This document shows, in pieces, positions 1 to 12,200 of a stretch of 64,000 nt of DNA; the first letter of the stretch is position 1; each line of letters opens with the position of its first letter. This DNA comes from Patiria pectinifera. Its lineage: Eukaryota > Echinodermata > Asteroidea > Valvatida > Asterinidae. Both the position numbers and the translations under genes were made by a program. The DNA is taken from assembly GCA_029964075.1 (NCBI GenBank), contig CM057149.1, positions 21,900,197 to 21,964,196 on the forward strand. The letters run 5' to 3'. The notes under the pieces were generated by a model. It did not search any database. It had not been told where the DNA came from and was given only the letters and a program-made list of their open reading frames with translations.

Positions 1-54
1 TTCTTTTTAATTTTTCAAAATGCCCTTTTTTTTGGTGGGGCTAATCATTTGCAG

Positions 55-212
55 GTCCAGAGGAAAGAGTACCCAGCATGCATTATCAACAGTTTTGAGA
101 ATGATGGGATACAGGGGTCGTGCGCCACCTTCAAGGAGAGAGTCGACATCAGTGATGAGGTCAGAGGTCATGATGAAGGCGAGGTCATGACCCTAGAGGA
201 GGTACAGGAGAG
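55..212 (+). CDS. GTF3C1: GTF3C1 exon 1 of window (not the true first exon)
   Basis: Acceptor ...tttgcag precedes 55 and donor gtaagg follows 212. Encodes 52 residues and two bases, including DGIQGSCATFKERVD, matching the human DGIQGSC-FKER segment about 90 residues from the N terminus. Ends in phase 2. No initiator codon is in the window. Confidence 0.88.
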
Positions 213-3200
213 GTAAGGCTGAGCTTCAGTTACAAGTCTGTATACTTATGGGTGGAAATTTCACAGTACGTTGCTTACATTCAGCAGCATTCTGATATGA
301 GTCTGCAGAGTTCTGCAGACAGATGGCAGAATAGGGCTCGCTCAATGACAGCAATCTCTGTAGGAGAACTGCAACTGCGTATTTTACGCAATCAGGCATG
401 GATTTTGTTGAAAATGTTCCAAACAGGCGTGCTTATTGCTCAAAATGTGTTCGAAATACGACGCAGCCGATGCGCGTTATGCAAGATGACCCTCAAAATG
501 CTGATGCGCGTGGATGGTCTGTAGAAAATGACGTCATTTGAACGAGACCTATAAAGCAGCGTGCGCATTGTACTAACTACTGTAAAAAGTTAGTTAGTAT
601 ACAAATATTGAGTGGCTCAGCGTGGAATGAGAGGAATATTATCGCAAGGTAAAATCTGGACTTTTCCATTTCACGAGGCGAAGTCCAGATTTTACCGAGC
701 GATAATATTCATCCCATTTCACAATTTAAAGCCACTCAATATTTGTTTTATATAACTGACATATAGATCCTTGTCATTTGATATATTTGTACTTTTATTT
801 CAATACAAACCTGGAGGAAAATGTTTTTGTCTCTTCCAAACCACCCCTTCACGAAAATGTTTGAAACCAACGCTGTAGCGCTTGCTCTTTGGAACAATAC
901 GCGCTACGCGCAACGCTTAACGTGCACACCAGCATGCATTTGTACACAAATACCACGTCATGATCCTAACTGTTGAATAGTATTTCCCATTCCCCATGGG
1001 GGGATAGTACTTTTTGAGCCGTGGCATGAATGGGAGCAATAACGAATGCCACGTGATGTGAGTTCCACCAATCAAATGACTAGGATCTGTATGTCAGTTA
1101 TATAATGATTGTTAACATTCCACTGTGGTTCTTAATACTATGCGCCCGCATTTGGGTTACTCACGCCCCGTGAAAAGTCCTTGGCCACATAAGCCATGGG
1201 ATTAAAAAGTATGTTTTACAGTGCAGCAGCTGTCCACATGGGACTTTTTAGGGACGTAAACTGGCAATGTTAAACTCGGTTGGCCCCGTAAAACTTCCCG
1301 TTGCGGATAGATAAACTAACGACTGACGGTCGACACTTAACAATTTCGGAGGTTTACTGGCTGTCCCTATGGTGCTCAGTGTGGACTGTAGGCCCCCACT
1401 GGCTCCATAGGAAAGTGCACATGTAAACAAAGTGTGACCTCATTAGTAAGAGGCTTATTGAACCATTGCACGGCCTACGTCAAAACCATGCATTTTTGGT
1501 TCCATTCACTGTGCATTTTCGTCCCATCTCTTTTGATTTATTGCACCCCGCGCGAACGCTAAGACACACAGTGGCAGGCCGCCGCTATACGATCTTTGCG
1601 TTATTTAGACCATATCATGTGTTATCAAGTACAAAACTTGCCTTTGACATTGATGCAGTTGCCAGTTTTTTTTTTTTTTAGGGCATTATTTTAAGAACTA
1701 ACCTTTGTTAGCCTTGAACAAGCTGAAAAAAGTATTGGATGTGAAACAATTTTGTGAGTTTTGTTTGCTCTAAAAGTTTTATCTCCAATCGAATGACAAA
1801 GATCTATGTGGATGATATATAAAACACATAATGAATGTTTCGCATTCATGCAATGGTGAGAATATTTAGTTCTCTCCTGTGCCACGAGGTCAAACACTTT
1901 TCCGTGGTCTTATATATGATTAGCCTCCCAAATTATTATTATTATTATTATTATAATATTTTCATTCGTTGAAAGATGGAATGTTCCCATCAAATCGGCT
2001 TCGCCTCTTTGAATGGAACATTCAATCTTTCAACTCATGAAAATATTCTCAGCATTGCACTCATAACTATTCATTATTTGTATTCTAGTCAGATGCCATA
2101 AAGCCATACACTTCGTATTTTTGATGGAAGCTATCCCTTATATCTTGACCTCCTTTCAGATGGGGTGATTCTCTGGTCATTGTTGCAAGCCAAGAGCTGC
2201 GTATGTCGGCCCTGGTGGGCCCTCACGGCGACCCGTCCCTGGAGCTCAGCGGTCTCCGGTACTGTTTCCTGGAGTTTGTGGGCCGGCAGCGTCACTATGG
2301 TGCACAGCAGGTGGACTTTGCCCGACTGTTCAAGCTGACTTTAACGTCCCTGCACAGCTTGCGCAAAGACCTGAGCAATAACCAACTCCTTGACAAGAGG
2401 GTGAGTAAAATCTGATCCCAATCTTTTGTCTAGAGTTGGGCACAGAAGTATTTTGTCTGTGCTGGTTACAGAATGACTGGATTGCCAGTGCTTCAGATTC
2501 GTGAAATTCTCAAATTGTCAGATTGTATTCTTTTATTTACCAGTTCGCGCGGAATTGTTTCTCACATACCTCAATGCCAGACGGGTTCAGGCTGCCAACT
2601 GCAGGTAGCACACCCTGATATTTCCAGCCTGGCTCGCTGCGAGCGGGTCGCTGACAGATATTTTCCAGCCTCGCTCGTTGCATTTTTATCGGTCATCCGT
2701 TCTGATTACCGCAAAACTTTGCATGTCATCCTACGTGAACTGGTAAAGTTAAAAGGTACAGAGGATTATTTGCTTTTTTTTTATTGTTTTAATTTTTTTT
2801 GAAGTGACAAAATTGCTTACAATTTTAAGAATTGTGTTTTACAAACTAAGTTGTTGAAGTATCAGCTGAGTGGATACTGTACTTTGTTTCTGGATTCCGT
2901 TGCTACCACAAGTAAAATAACTGTGTCCGCAGGCACACTTCCTTTGACCGCTATCAATGATTTATTTTCTTCTGACTAATACCATTTCGGGCAGAAATTT
3001 TTACAAGGTATCTGGTACCAGTCCTTTTTTGCTCTTTGTGCAAGGATATTCCCGTTAAATCGGTAGGTAATGTTTCCGGATAATTAGGCTGATTAATTGC
3101 AGTGCGCCACCAAAAGTTTGCCATGGAGAGTCCATTTTTCAAGTTTAATAACGGTCGACAAAACATGGCCCATTTGAATGGGTGTCAGTAGACAACTTGA

Positions 3201-6200
3201 ACTAAGGTGTTGTAGATTGGGGCACAGTGTTCTGCTGTCTTACCAAAAAAAACCACAACATTGATAGGAAAAAAGAAAAGGGCAAGCAGATCCTCGAATC
3301 ATATGCTTACGAAACTAATGACCAGAAAAACTGACAATTTGAAATGTCCCGTGCTGCGAATTTTTTCAACCATTTCCACAATGCACTGGGAAAAATTGAA
3401 TTTCCGTGGCAAACTCTTGGTGGAGCACTACATTGTGAAATGCCCGAATTAAAAATGTTCTGCACATTTTGATGCAGACCTGCTTGTGTCGGACTGCCAA
3501 GCACCTCAAGAACTCCATCTTCCTGATGTTGCTGAGGTTCGGCCCCCTGGCCAAGCACAGCAACATGAGCCACCACGGCATGCTCTCCACCAACCTCATC
3601 CAGATCCTGGAGAAACAACCCAAGAGGACGGCCGACTTCAAATTCCTCTTTGCCGAGCTGGCCAAGAAATCGCCATCGTGGGTAAGTGTACATTAAAAAC
3701 AAACTCTGCTTTTTGTTGTTGTTTTTTTGTGCTTTCAGATTTGAGTAAAACACAATCGTGTCTTACTATACTTCTCAGGACCTTGATTCTTCCCTTCTTT
3801 TGTCCCCATTGTTTGGGCCTCAAGTTTTTGTAGACATGTTCCATAAGGTTTGCACACGGGTCATTCCGTGTCAATTTAACACAATTTTTCATCCGACCCT
3901 CACAGATTGAAACTATATTGATGTGATGATTGGCCTACATGGGTGCCGACCTGTGAATAGGCCCATAATTGCCAACATCGGCCAAATTATGATTCGCATG
4001 CAATCACATTTTCTGGTATTGGAGCATTTTGAGGGCAGTGAACTTGAGAATTTGTAAAAGAAGAACGTAAAAAAAAAGCGTGGAAGCTGTGCAGAGGACT
4101 GCAAGCGCCCTTTTTCTGTGAAATTTTAGGGGTGATCATCTTTTTGATGGAATTTTCTCCCAAAAGTCATTGTTAACCCAAAAAAAATTGAATGGAATAT
4201 GGAAGATGAAGAAAAAAGATTTAATTTGATGTGTGTCTCAAACACCTTGGAGAGTTGTGAGTATTTTGAATAATTTTGGGAAGTGTACGTAATTATCACT
4301 GAAGTCTATGGCAGTCTATTTACTGGTCTGGAACCAAATGAGAAACCCCCAGAATTGAGATCTTTTGCAATTTGGCTCATTAGTTTTTGAGGTAAGGGTC
4401 AACAAACATTTGACTAAGGGGGAGGGGGGAGTGGGGGGAAAGCCTTCCCCCCCCCTCGCGACTCGCGCGCCCATGTGTACAAATACCCCAAAACCCAACT
4501 GTCTCTGTCCATATTTTGTGCACAGACGGGAGTTCTTTTGGGAGGGGGTTGTCACAGCAGGGGGAGGGGTTCGCATTATTTTCAATGAATTTTTATGAAA
4601 AGTACAAAATTTGACAGAGCTGGTGGGTTTTCAACCCCCCCCCCCTCTTGGATCTTTGCCTGCTGATCTTCATTACCAAGTAAATTTGTTGATGTCTGTG
4701 GCTGGCTAAAAATTTTAACATTTTTTCAATCAGTTCTGAATTGCAAGTACATGTTGAAAACTGTATTCAAAGGGCAATGAAATATTGTGGTCGGGCATCT
4801 CCGAGCCGAACCTACGTTTGTTGGGATAATGTCTGACACCTATCACGATGCAGACAATCTTCTCAAACCAATGTTCTTCCCTAGATGAGCGACCTCTCAG
4901 AGCAACCTCAAGGCTAAATGGTGGAGGTCCATTCTGGAAGAAATGTACCGCCTGTTGTGACTGATTGTTAACTCTCTGCTAATTACATATTAATGTAAAC
5001 CTGCAAAAAAGACACCGTTACAACAGAATTGTCGGAGTAAGCAACACAATTTATTTAGCAATAATCAATAAATGTACAGTAATTCGACTTTAATTTGGGT
5101 GTTTTCTTACTGGAGCCTTTCTTACACGGGATACAACCCTAACCTAGAGCTCGAAACAGTAATTCACAACATCATCAGCAGTGCACCACAAAGTCAACAG
5201 CAACGGCATCGGCGATGTACTGTACAACAGCATCGGCAATGTACAACAGCATCAGAAATGCACAACAGTATTAGAAATGCTCAACAGCATCAGAAACAAC
5301 AACTGCATCAACAATGTACAACAACATTAGGAATGCACAACATGGTTGGCTGATTTAAATCACGTTGATTTTAATTACTGATTAAATCGCGATTTAAATC
5401 AAATGATTAATTACAAAGTAGATGTTGCTAACACATTCAAACACCCCTACTTCATCGACATCGACTCAACTTATCTAGGTTTGCATAATTACCCAAAATC
5501 ATTGTTTTTTATTAAAGTCAAGATCTGACATTTAAAGTTTTTCTTCGAAGTTTGAATTTTTAAAGACAGCACACTCACTTTTGCTTTAATCATTCCTTGA
5601 TCTGTTTACAGTAATATTGTGAATCAACTGTGCTTACTTGAACCATCTAAAGGTGTATTAAATTCCCAATTGATAGTCTTATTCCTAACGTTTCTCCTGA
5701 AAAATTTAGATTGAGATATAAATATAATACCTTTTAAAGGTGCAAGGCCTGATTTCTGCACAACAACATCAGCAATATACAACATAAGCAATGTATAACA
5801 GCATTAGCCATGTACAACAGCATCAGGAATGAACAAAAACATCAACAGTGAACAAAAGCATTAGGAATGCACGACAGCATTAGAAATGCTCAACAGCATC
5901 AGAAACAACTACTGCATCAGCAATGTACAACAGCATTAGGAAAGCACAACAACATCAGAAATGTACAACAGCATCGGCAATGTACAATGGCATCAGCAAT
6001 GTACACAATTAGCAATTTACAACAGCATTAGCAATGTACAACAGGATCAGCGATGTTGATCATCATAAGCAATGTACAACAACATTAGCAATGTACAACA
6101 GCAGCATCAATATTGATCATTAGCAATGTACAACAAGCCTGCGCAGCACCTTAAAGCCACCCTCAGGTCGAACTTGCGGCAAAAAAGAACAGTCAGCGAC

Positions 6201-9200
6201 TGAATTTTCAGGATCAAGCTGCATATCAACTACGGCAGTCGGAATTTATGAGTTGCTGGTATTTTGCAATCTGAGTGTAACTGCTACGATAAAGACGATC
6301 AGCATCAATCAGTTCTCAAAAATCAACAGTCGCAAAAATAGAAAACTTTCAACTTCTGCGCCGCGATGAAACATGTGTGCAGTTACGACATGATCAGCGC
6401 ATCCGGATCATCATGTTTCATTGTGTAGCCAATCAGCATGTGTCAAAAATGATCAAATGAACAGACGCGGCATGTCTATGCTGAGGAGTCGTTGTTGCGT
6501 CGTGGGTGACGTGAGCATGGTTGCAATTACTTTCGTGTCGCGATGCCGCTTGTTCTACGAGAATCACACGATTTCTCGGTTTTGTGACCTGAGCATTACT
6601 TTTGGGCTTCATGGCACAAGCAAATCACAGGTGGACTTGAGGCTGCCCTTACAGTCACGCTCATAGTTTTGTACATTCACAATACAAGCACTGGAATACA
6701 ATGGAAAGAAACTAGCCCTAATCCTCACACTTTCTACCACAAAATACTTGTAAGCAAACCCACATCACAGTCATGAGGTTAAAGAAATCAACATATTTTT
6801 ACAATTGAGCAGTTATGTAAAGTACATGTAGTGCCAGAATTGTTCATATGAAGATTGTTTTTTTGTACAAGTAATGCTTAGAGTATTCTCTTCAAATTAT
6901 TTTTTAAAAGTTAGTTTTGTTCTTTTCTATACTTAAAATCCTTATTTTTTACAAGTTTCTTTAATTTAAAGGTAGGGTAGATCATTTGTCATTGAGCATT
7001 TTTTATGCTTCAAGCAACAAAAGACCTGAAAATCTAAAGATGGTTGCTTAACAACTAACCTAACTAACTAAAGTTTAAATCAGTGAATGCTGTAACGTTA
7101 TATTCAAAGTAAACAATAATCTAGGATCTTGATTTCAATTCAAAAGTTACAGAGTCGTGTTTTGACTTGCGTCCGAAATCAGCACCCGGCACACGTTCTA
7201 ATTGCAACCGATTGCAGCTACACTATGTCATGCACAGACCCGACGAATAATAGCAGCCATGCGCTTATGAGTCACGTCAACGCTTGTGTGCACCCGTTTA
7301 CGGATTCGACCCGAATTACAAACCAACTATTAACGGAAATTTCCTAAATGGGTCACTTGACACATCTTTGAAAATTGCCTTCTTTATTGTTTTCTTCAAA
7401 ATGACAGCATGCCAGCAAGAGTAATTTCACAGGGAGTTTATTGTTAAACCAAGTAAGTTTTTCAACAATAATTTCATCAGTTACCATTTGGGTAGCTGCA
7501 AATGATCTACCAGTACTCTACCTTTAATTTTGAAATGAGGCCATCCCTTGACTGGCAATTATACCGTTCCATGAATACAACTTCTACTGAACTGCTTCTT
7601 GATAAAGTTCTCAAGATAAAATTTTACCCATTATTAATCCAATGTAGCAGATCTTTTTGTTTTTAAACCAAAAGATGTTACAGAAACTGCTGAAAGGTAT
7701 TGGAACGCCCCTCAGTTCAGTTTGCAACCAATGGCAGGCAGCGTTTACAGGATCGGTAGTTAGATATCAGAAGATCATGGGTCGCTCGACGGCAGTCTTG
7801 GTTTCTGAGATAATAGATGAGCACGTTAAGCCAACTGTTTGTCAGGACAGGCAGCACATAGGTGAACAGGAGTACTATTGGGTGTAGGTATTGTAACTGT
7901 AAGTATAGTACTGCACAGAGTGGCAAGAGGTTGGCAACAGATGCAGTCAAAACTATAATAAGGACTGTTTTCAGGGCCTTGTTGTCAGGCCTCGCGGCAG
8001 GGTTTCCTGGTTGAGCGATTTGGTTTTCGACTTGGATGGCTCTCGCTTGGTGTCGTGATATCATGAACAGTCGTGCATATGCTATGATAGTAACCAACAA
8101 AGTGCTGACTATTATGGTTGAATAGACTATTGCTTCAATTATCGAGGAGGATCCTGACTGAAATAAACACGTTGGGATAGATTTGATGTAAGCAGTTTTC
8201 CAACGTGATGTTAATCCATGTGCAGTTATCATCAATACAAGGGTTCCCCACATACAACAGACTGAAATTCGAGCCCGCTTCACAGTTACAAGAGATGGGT
8301 AGCGCAACGCGTACACCACCGAAATGTAGCGGTCCACAGTCAGCAGCAGGAGTGACGTTTGGGAACTGTAGATTAGTATGCCGTCGGTAAATGACAGCAC
8401 TTTGCAAAATGCCTCGCCCAAAATAAGCTCAGTCTCGGAAATTGCAAGAACAGTCATCGGTAGAGCTCGGAAGAGTCCCACCCCGAGATCGGCAATCGTC
8501 ATGGATCTGAGGAATATCTTAGTTGTTTCCTGGATGCTATGGACATGCCTCAGGACCACAAGACACAGCGGGTTGAGGGTCAGAAGTAGGATGGTCGTTA
8601 TGACGAGCAGGATGCATCGGATGAAGTCGTACTCATTTCTGTCTTTAGTTTTTGGGGTCGTGGATGCGTTGAATGAAGACAGGTCTTCACTTCTTCCTGT
8701 TGAATTCATGTGGATGTTCATGTTGCTTGGTCAGGTTCAATCCGTTAGTAGGAATTTTTATTTAACTCCAGGGAATTACACAGATAGCAGAACTGATATT
8801 TGACAAAAATCTTTCATTAATGCATAGAGTAGTTTGAACGTAATAAGAATCAATGCACTCGGAAAAACATCACAGATTGTAAGTGAGTGGTGAACTGCAT
8901 CCAGAGATTTTTGTACGTAGGCTTCATCTCTTGAAAAGAATTAAATGGGTGCGGCTTGTCCTTCTCATGCACAGGATGAGGAAGTGTGTAAATAACCATA
9001 GGTCAGCGCTGATTGGCCAGTCTCTGGTTGGCTCCTTGATTTTCTTTTTTAATTATTGGCATGTAATATTGCCATAGTGAGTGGCACGTCGATATTACAT
9101 TTAAAGCAACCGTGGAACGCATTTTGCGCTACAGTTAATTTCCTGCAAAATGCCATTACCTGCCAATTTCCATTTAAAATGCAATGTAATTAACTTTGCC

Positions 9201-12200
9201 AGTTTAACATGTTTAATCTGTTTTTAGGCCAAAAAAATAAAAAATATTTGGTCTCTGTTCAGACCAAAGTTCCAGAATTGACACGGCGACGCGGCTTTTT
9301 TTTTTTTTTTGCTTTTTTTTTTTTTTCCTTCAAGCTTGGATTGTACAGACAAGGTGGGGTACTATTTTGCTTTTTGCTGTCCTCATGTACATGGGTGTCC
9401 TTCATAATTTACCTTGGTGCTCTCGATCATTTGCCGTGGTGCAATTTCCCATTCCTTGGTGCTCTTCGGTAAAAAAAATTGAGGAGGTGCGGCAATAGAG
9501 GGCGCTGTTGGAGCTACAGCGGAACATTTTGGGAAAAACAAAGATTGACACGCATGATTAAAATCAACGCGTGCACTGACCAGAGACCGACTTTTTTTGG
9601 CCTTAATAACCCTTTTTAAAACAACAAGCCAACTTGTCCTCAACTGTTGCTCATGCCTACCGGAACCTTAAATAACTGGCCTCATGTCAAGAAGTGGATG
9701 ACTTGATTGTCAGATAAGCAGCAGCATTATTCCTATTTAAAATGGGAGACTCCTGACTGGGAAGACATCAAGATCAAAGTCTAGTTTTTATTTATTTATT
9801 GGCTGTTTCCCCTTAGCATCTGTACACGTTTTCATCGTGGAAGGCACTTTTTTTTGGCATTAAAAACTAACCGATTGACTTTAAACTAGGCGCACACTTG
9901 GACCAGCATCTAAACATATGTGTGCCGAACAATGACGTCATTATGACGTCATCAAGTGAGCCATGACGTCACATTTAATGTGCATATTTTGAAGGCCTTT
10001 ATCTACAGAACTACAAGGCCGATTGAGATGAAAGTTGGTATGTACCGGTAACTAGACCGGGATGTGTTATAGATAAAAATTGTAGTGGCATCACGATGGC
10101 GTCATCATGAGTCACATGACATCACATTAAATGTGCATATTTTAAAGGCATATCTACATAACTACAGGTCCGATTGGGTTGAAAGTTGGTATGTTACTAG
10201 ATTGGGATGTGTTATAGATGAAAATGGTAGTGACATCACGATGACGTCATCACGTGACATGTGACGTCATATTAAACATACTTATTTTGAAGGCTTATAT
10301 CTACAGGACGACAGGTCTGATTGGGTTGAAAGGTGGTATGTACAGTAGGCTGGGATGTGTTATACATTGTAGATGAAAATTGTAGTGACTTCATAGCTCC
10401 TGTACTATTGACACTGAGCACTTTGCAAATTTATACTGCACTTATCTGTCCTATCAAATAAAAATACAACAACAAATAATATTGCCAAAAAGCCATGTGT
10501 TTGTCCACAAACATCTAGTTTTTGGTTTGATTTGTATGAACAATCTCTGTTTGAAATTAGGTTTTGCCCTTCACCGACGTTTAAACACTGTATACTCAGT
10601 GTGTTACCTCCCGAGTGAAAGTTGGAAAAAATCACTCGGGTGGGACTCGAACCCACGACCTCCTGCTTTCTAGTGCAGATGTCTTACCACTCGACCACCG
10701 AGCTAACGGGATCGGTTGGCTGGTTCGAATCTGATGTACATAGCAGCGGGTACCGCATAAACTATTATAAGATGGAATTTTGCGCCGGGGTGATATAAAT
10801 CAAATTAGGTTTTGCCCTTCACCGACGTTTAAACACTGTATACTCAGTGTGTTACCTCCCGAGTGAAAGTTGGAAAAATCACTCGGGTGGGACTCGAACC
10901 CACGACCTCCTGCTTTCTAGTGCAGATGTCTTACCACTCGACCACCGAGCTAACGGGATCGGTTGGCTGGTTCGAATCTGATGTACATAGCAGCGGATCG
11001 GCATAAACTATTATAAGATGGAATTTTGCGTCGGGTGATATAAATCAAATTAGGTTTTGCCCTTCACCGACGTTTAAACACTGTATACTCAGTGTGTTAC
11101 CTCCCGAGTGAAAGTTGGAAAAAATCACTCGGGTGGGACTCAACCCACGACCTCCTGCTTTCTAGTGCAGATGTCTTACCACTCGACCACCGAGCTAACG
11201 GGATCGGTTGGCTGGTTCGAATCTGATGTACATAGCAGCGGGTACCGCATAAACTATTATAAGATGGAATTTTGCGTCGGGGTGATATAAATCAAATTAG
11301 GTTTTGCCCTTCACCGACGTTTAAACACTGTATACTCAGTGTGTTACCTCCCGAGTGAAAGTTGGAAAAAATCACTCGGGTGGGACTCGAACCCACGACC
11401 TGAAGGGCAAAACCTAATTTGATTTATATCACCCCGGCGCAAAATTCCATCTTATAATCTCTGTTTGGTTACCGCATGTTCAGACAAGAATCACTTTCCT
11501 TGACATAACAAATAGCGTCTGAAACTAACTGCGGAAAAATATTCTGTTAAATAGTCGGTTAGCACCATTCTGAAAACGTTGATTTCATTGCTGGACCCCC
11601 CCACCCCCTCTTCCTAATTCCCCCTTGATGTCACTGCTCTGCATCGTTTTCTTGCAAACCCTCCATGGTGTCTTGTGCACATTTTGAACCAATGATAAAT
11701 GCTCTCAATTCGGGCGACTCACAATGCAGTGCGCCACCAAGAGTTTGCCACAGAGATTCCATTTTTCAAGTTTACGGTCAACAAAACATGGCCCATTTGA
11801 ACAATTGTCAGTTGACAACTTGAGCTAGTATGTAATAGATTGGGGCATAACGTTCTGCCGCCTTTCAAAAACACCATATTGATAAAAAAAATCATACTTA
11901 ATAATCATACGCTTACAAAACTACTGACCGGAAAAACGAACAATTTCAAATGTCCCGCGGTGCGAATTTGTCAACTATCTCCCACAATGCACTTGGAAAA
12001 ATGAACTCTCAGTGGCTAACTCTTGGTGGCGCACTGCATTGTGAAATGCCCGAATTGCTTTCAGTTCTTTAATAAGCCATTTGCGAGTTAAATTTGAATA
12101 CAATCTGGAACGCTGACTTAATCCGTTGCTTTGCACGTGTTTACTTTGCATTCTCCCGACCAAAGAGACTGTTACTATATCACGTGATTCGGGGCAAGCC

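Larger units (their letters stand above)
4690..9890. repeat. Segmental duplication unit 1 (GPCR copy 1)
   Basis: Begins tgtctgtggctggct and runs through atctccgagcc, a minisatellite, the GPCR and its promoter to the taataaccctttttaaaacaacaagcc block at 9604. All landmarks recur in order in unit 2, and from the minisatellite onward in unit 3. Contains a private TTAA-flanked MITE at 6966-7527 absent from the other units. Homology to unit 3 resumes at about 11490-11700, after the insertions. Confidence 0.85.
10542..11467 (-). mobile_element. Tandem tRNA-like array flanked by 12-bp direct repeats
   Basis: A 902-bp insert (10554-11455) bounded by aatctctgtttg at 10542-10553 and 11456-11467. It holds three full and one partial copy of a 247-bp unit (tRNA-like 3' ends at 10633, 10880, 11126, 11373; spacing 247, 246, 247). 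At 11401 the fourth unit breaks into an inverted piece (tgaagggcaaaacctaatttgatttatatcacc...ttccatcttat). The tandem organisation, flanking duplication and internal Pol III signals suggest a non-autonomous retroelement or rolling amplification product. No hammerhead core was found. Confidence 0.7.

Noticed and set aside
8135..8407. Secondary frames antisense to or within the GPCRs (also 16446-16871, 24548-24853, 8378-8803)
   Set aside because: Shadows of the receptor frame; they reappear in each copy only because the DNA is duplicated.
10632..10704. Functional serine tRNA gene (AGA)
   Set aside because: Eight-base anticodon loop, mismatched A1:G72 and no long variable arm; called tRNA-like instead.
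10554..11455. Hammerhead ribozyme (retrozyme) in the 247-bp unit
   Set aside because: The nearest match, ctgatgt, lacks the A9 of the CUGANGA core, and no paired GAAA with a suitable cleavage site was found on either strand.
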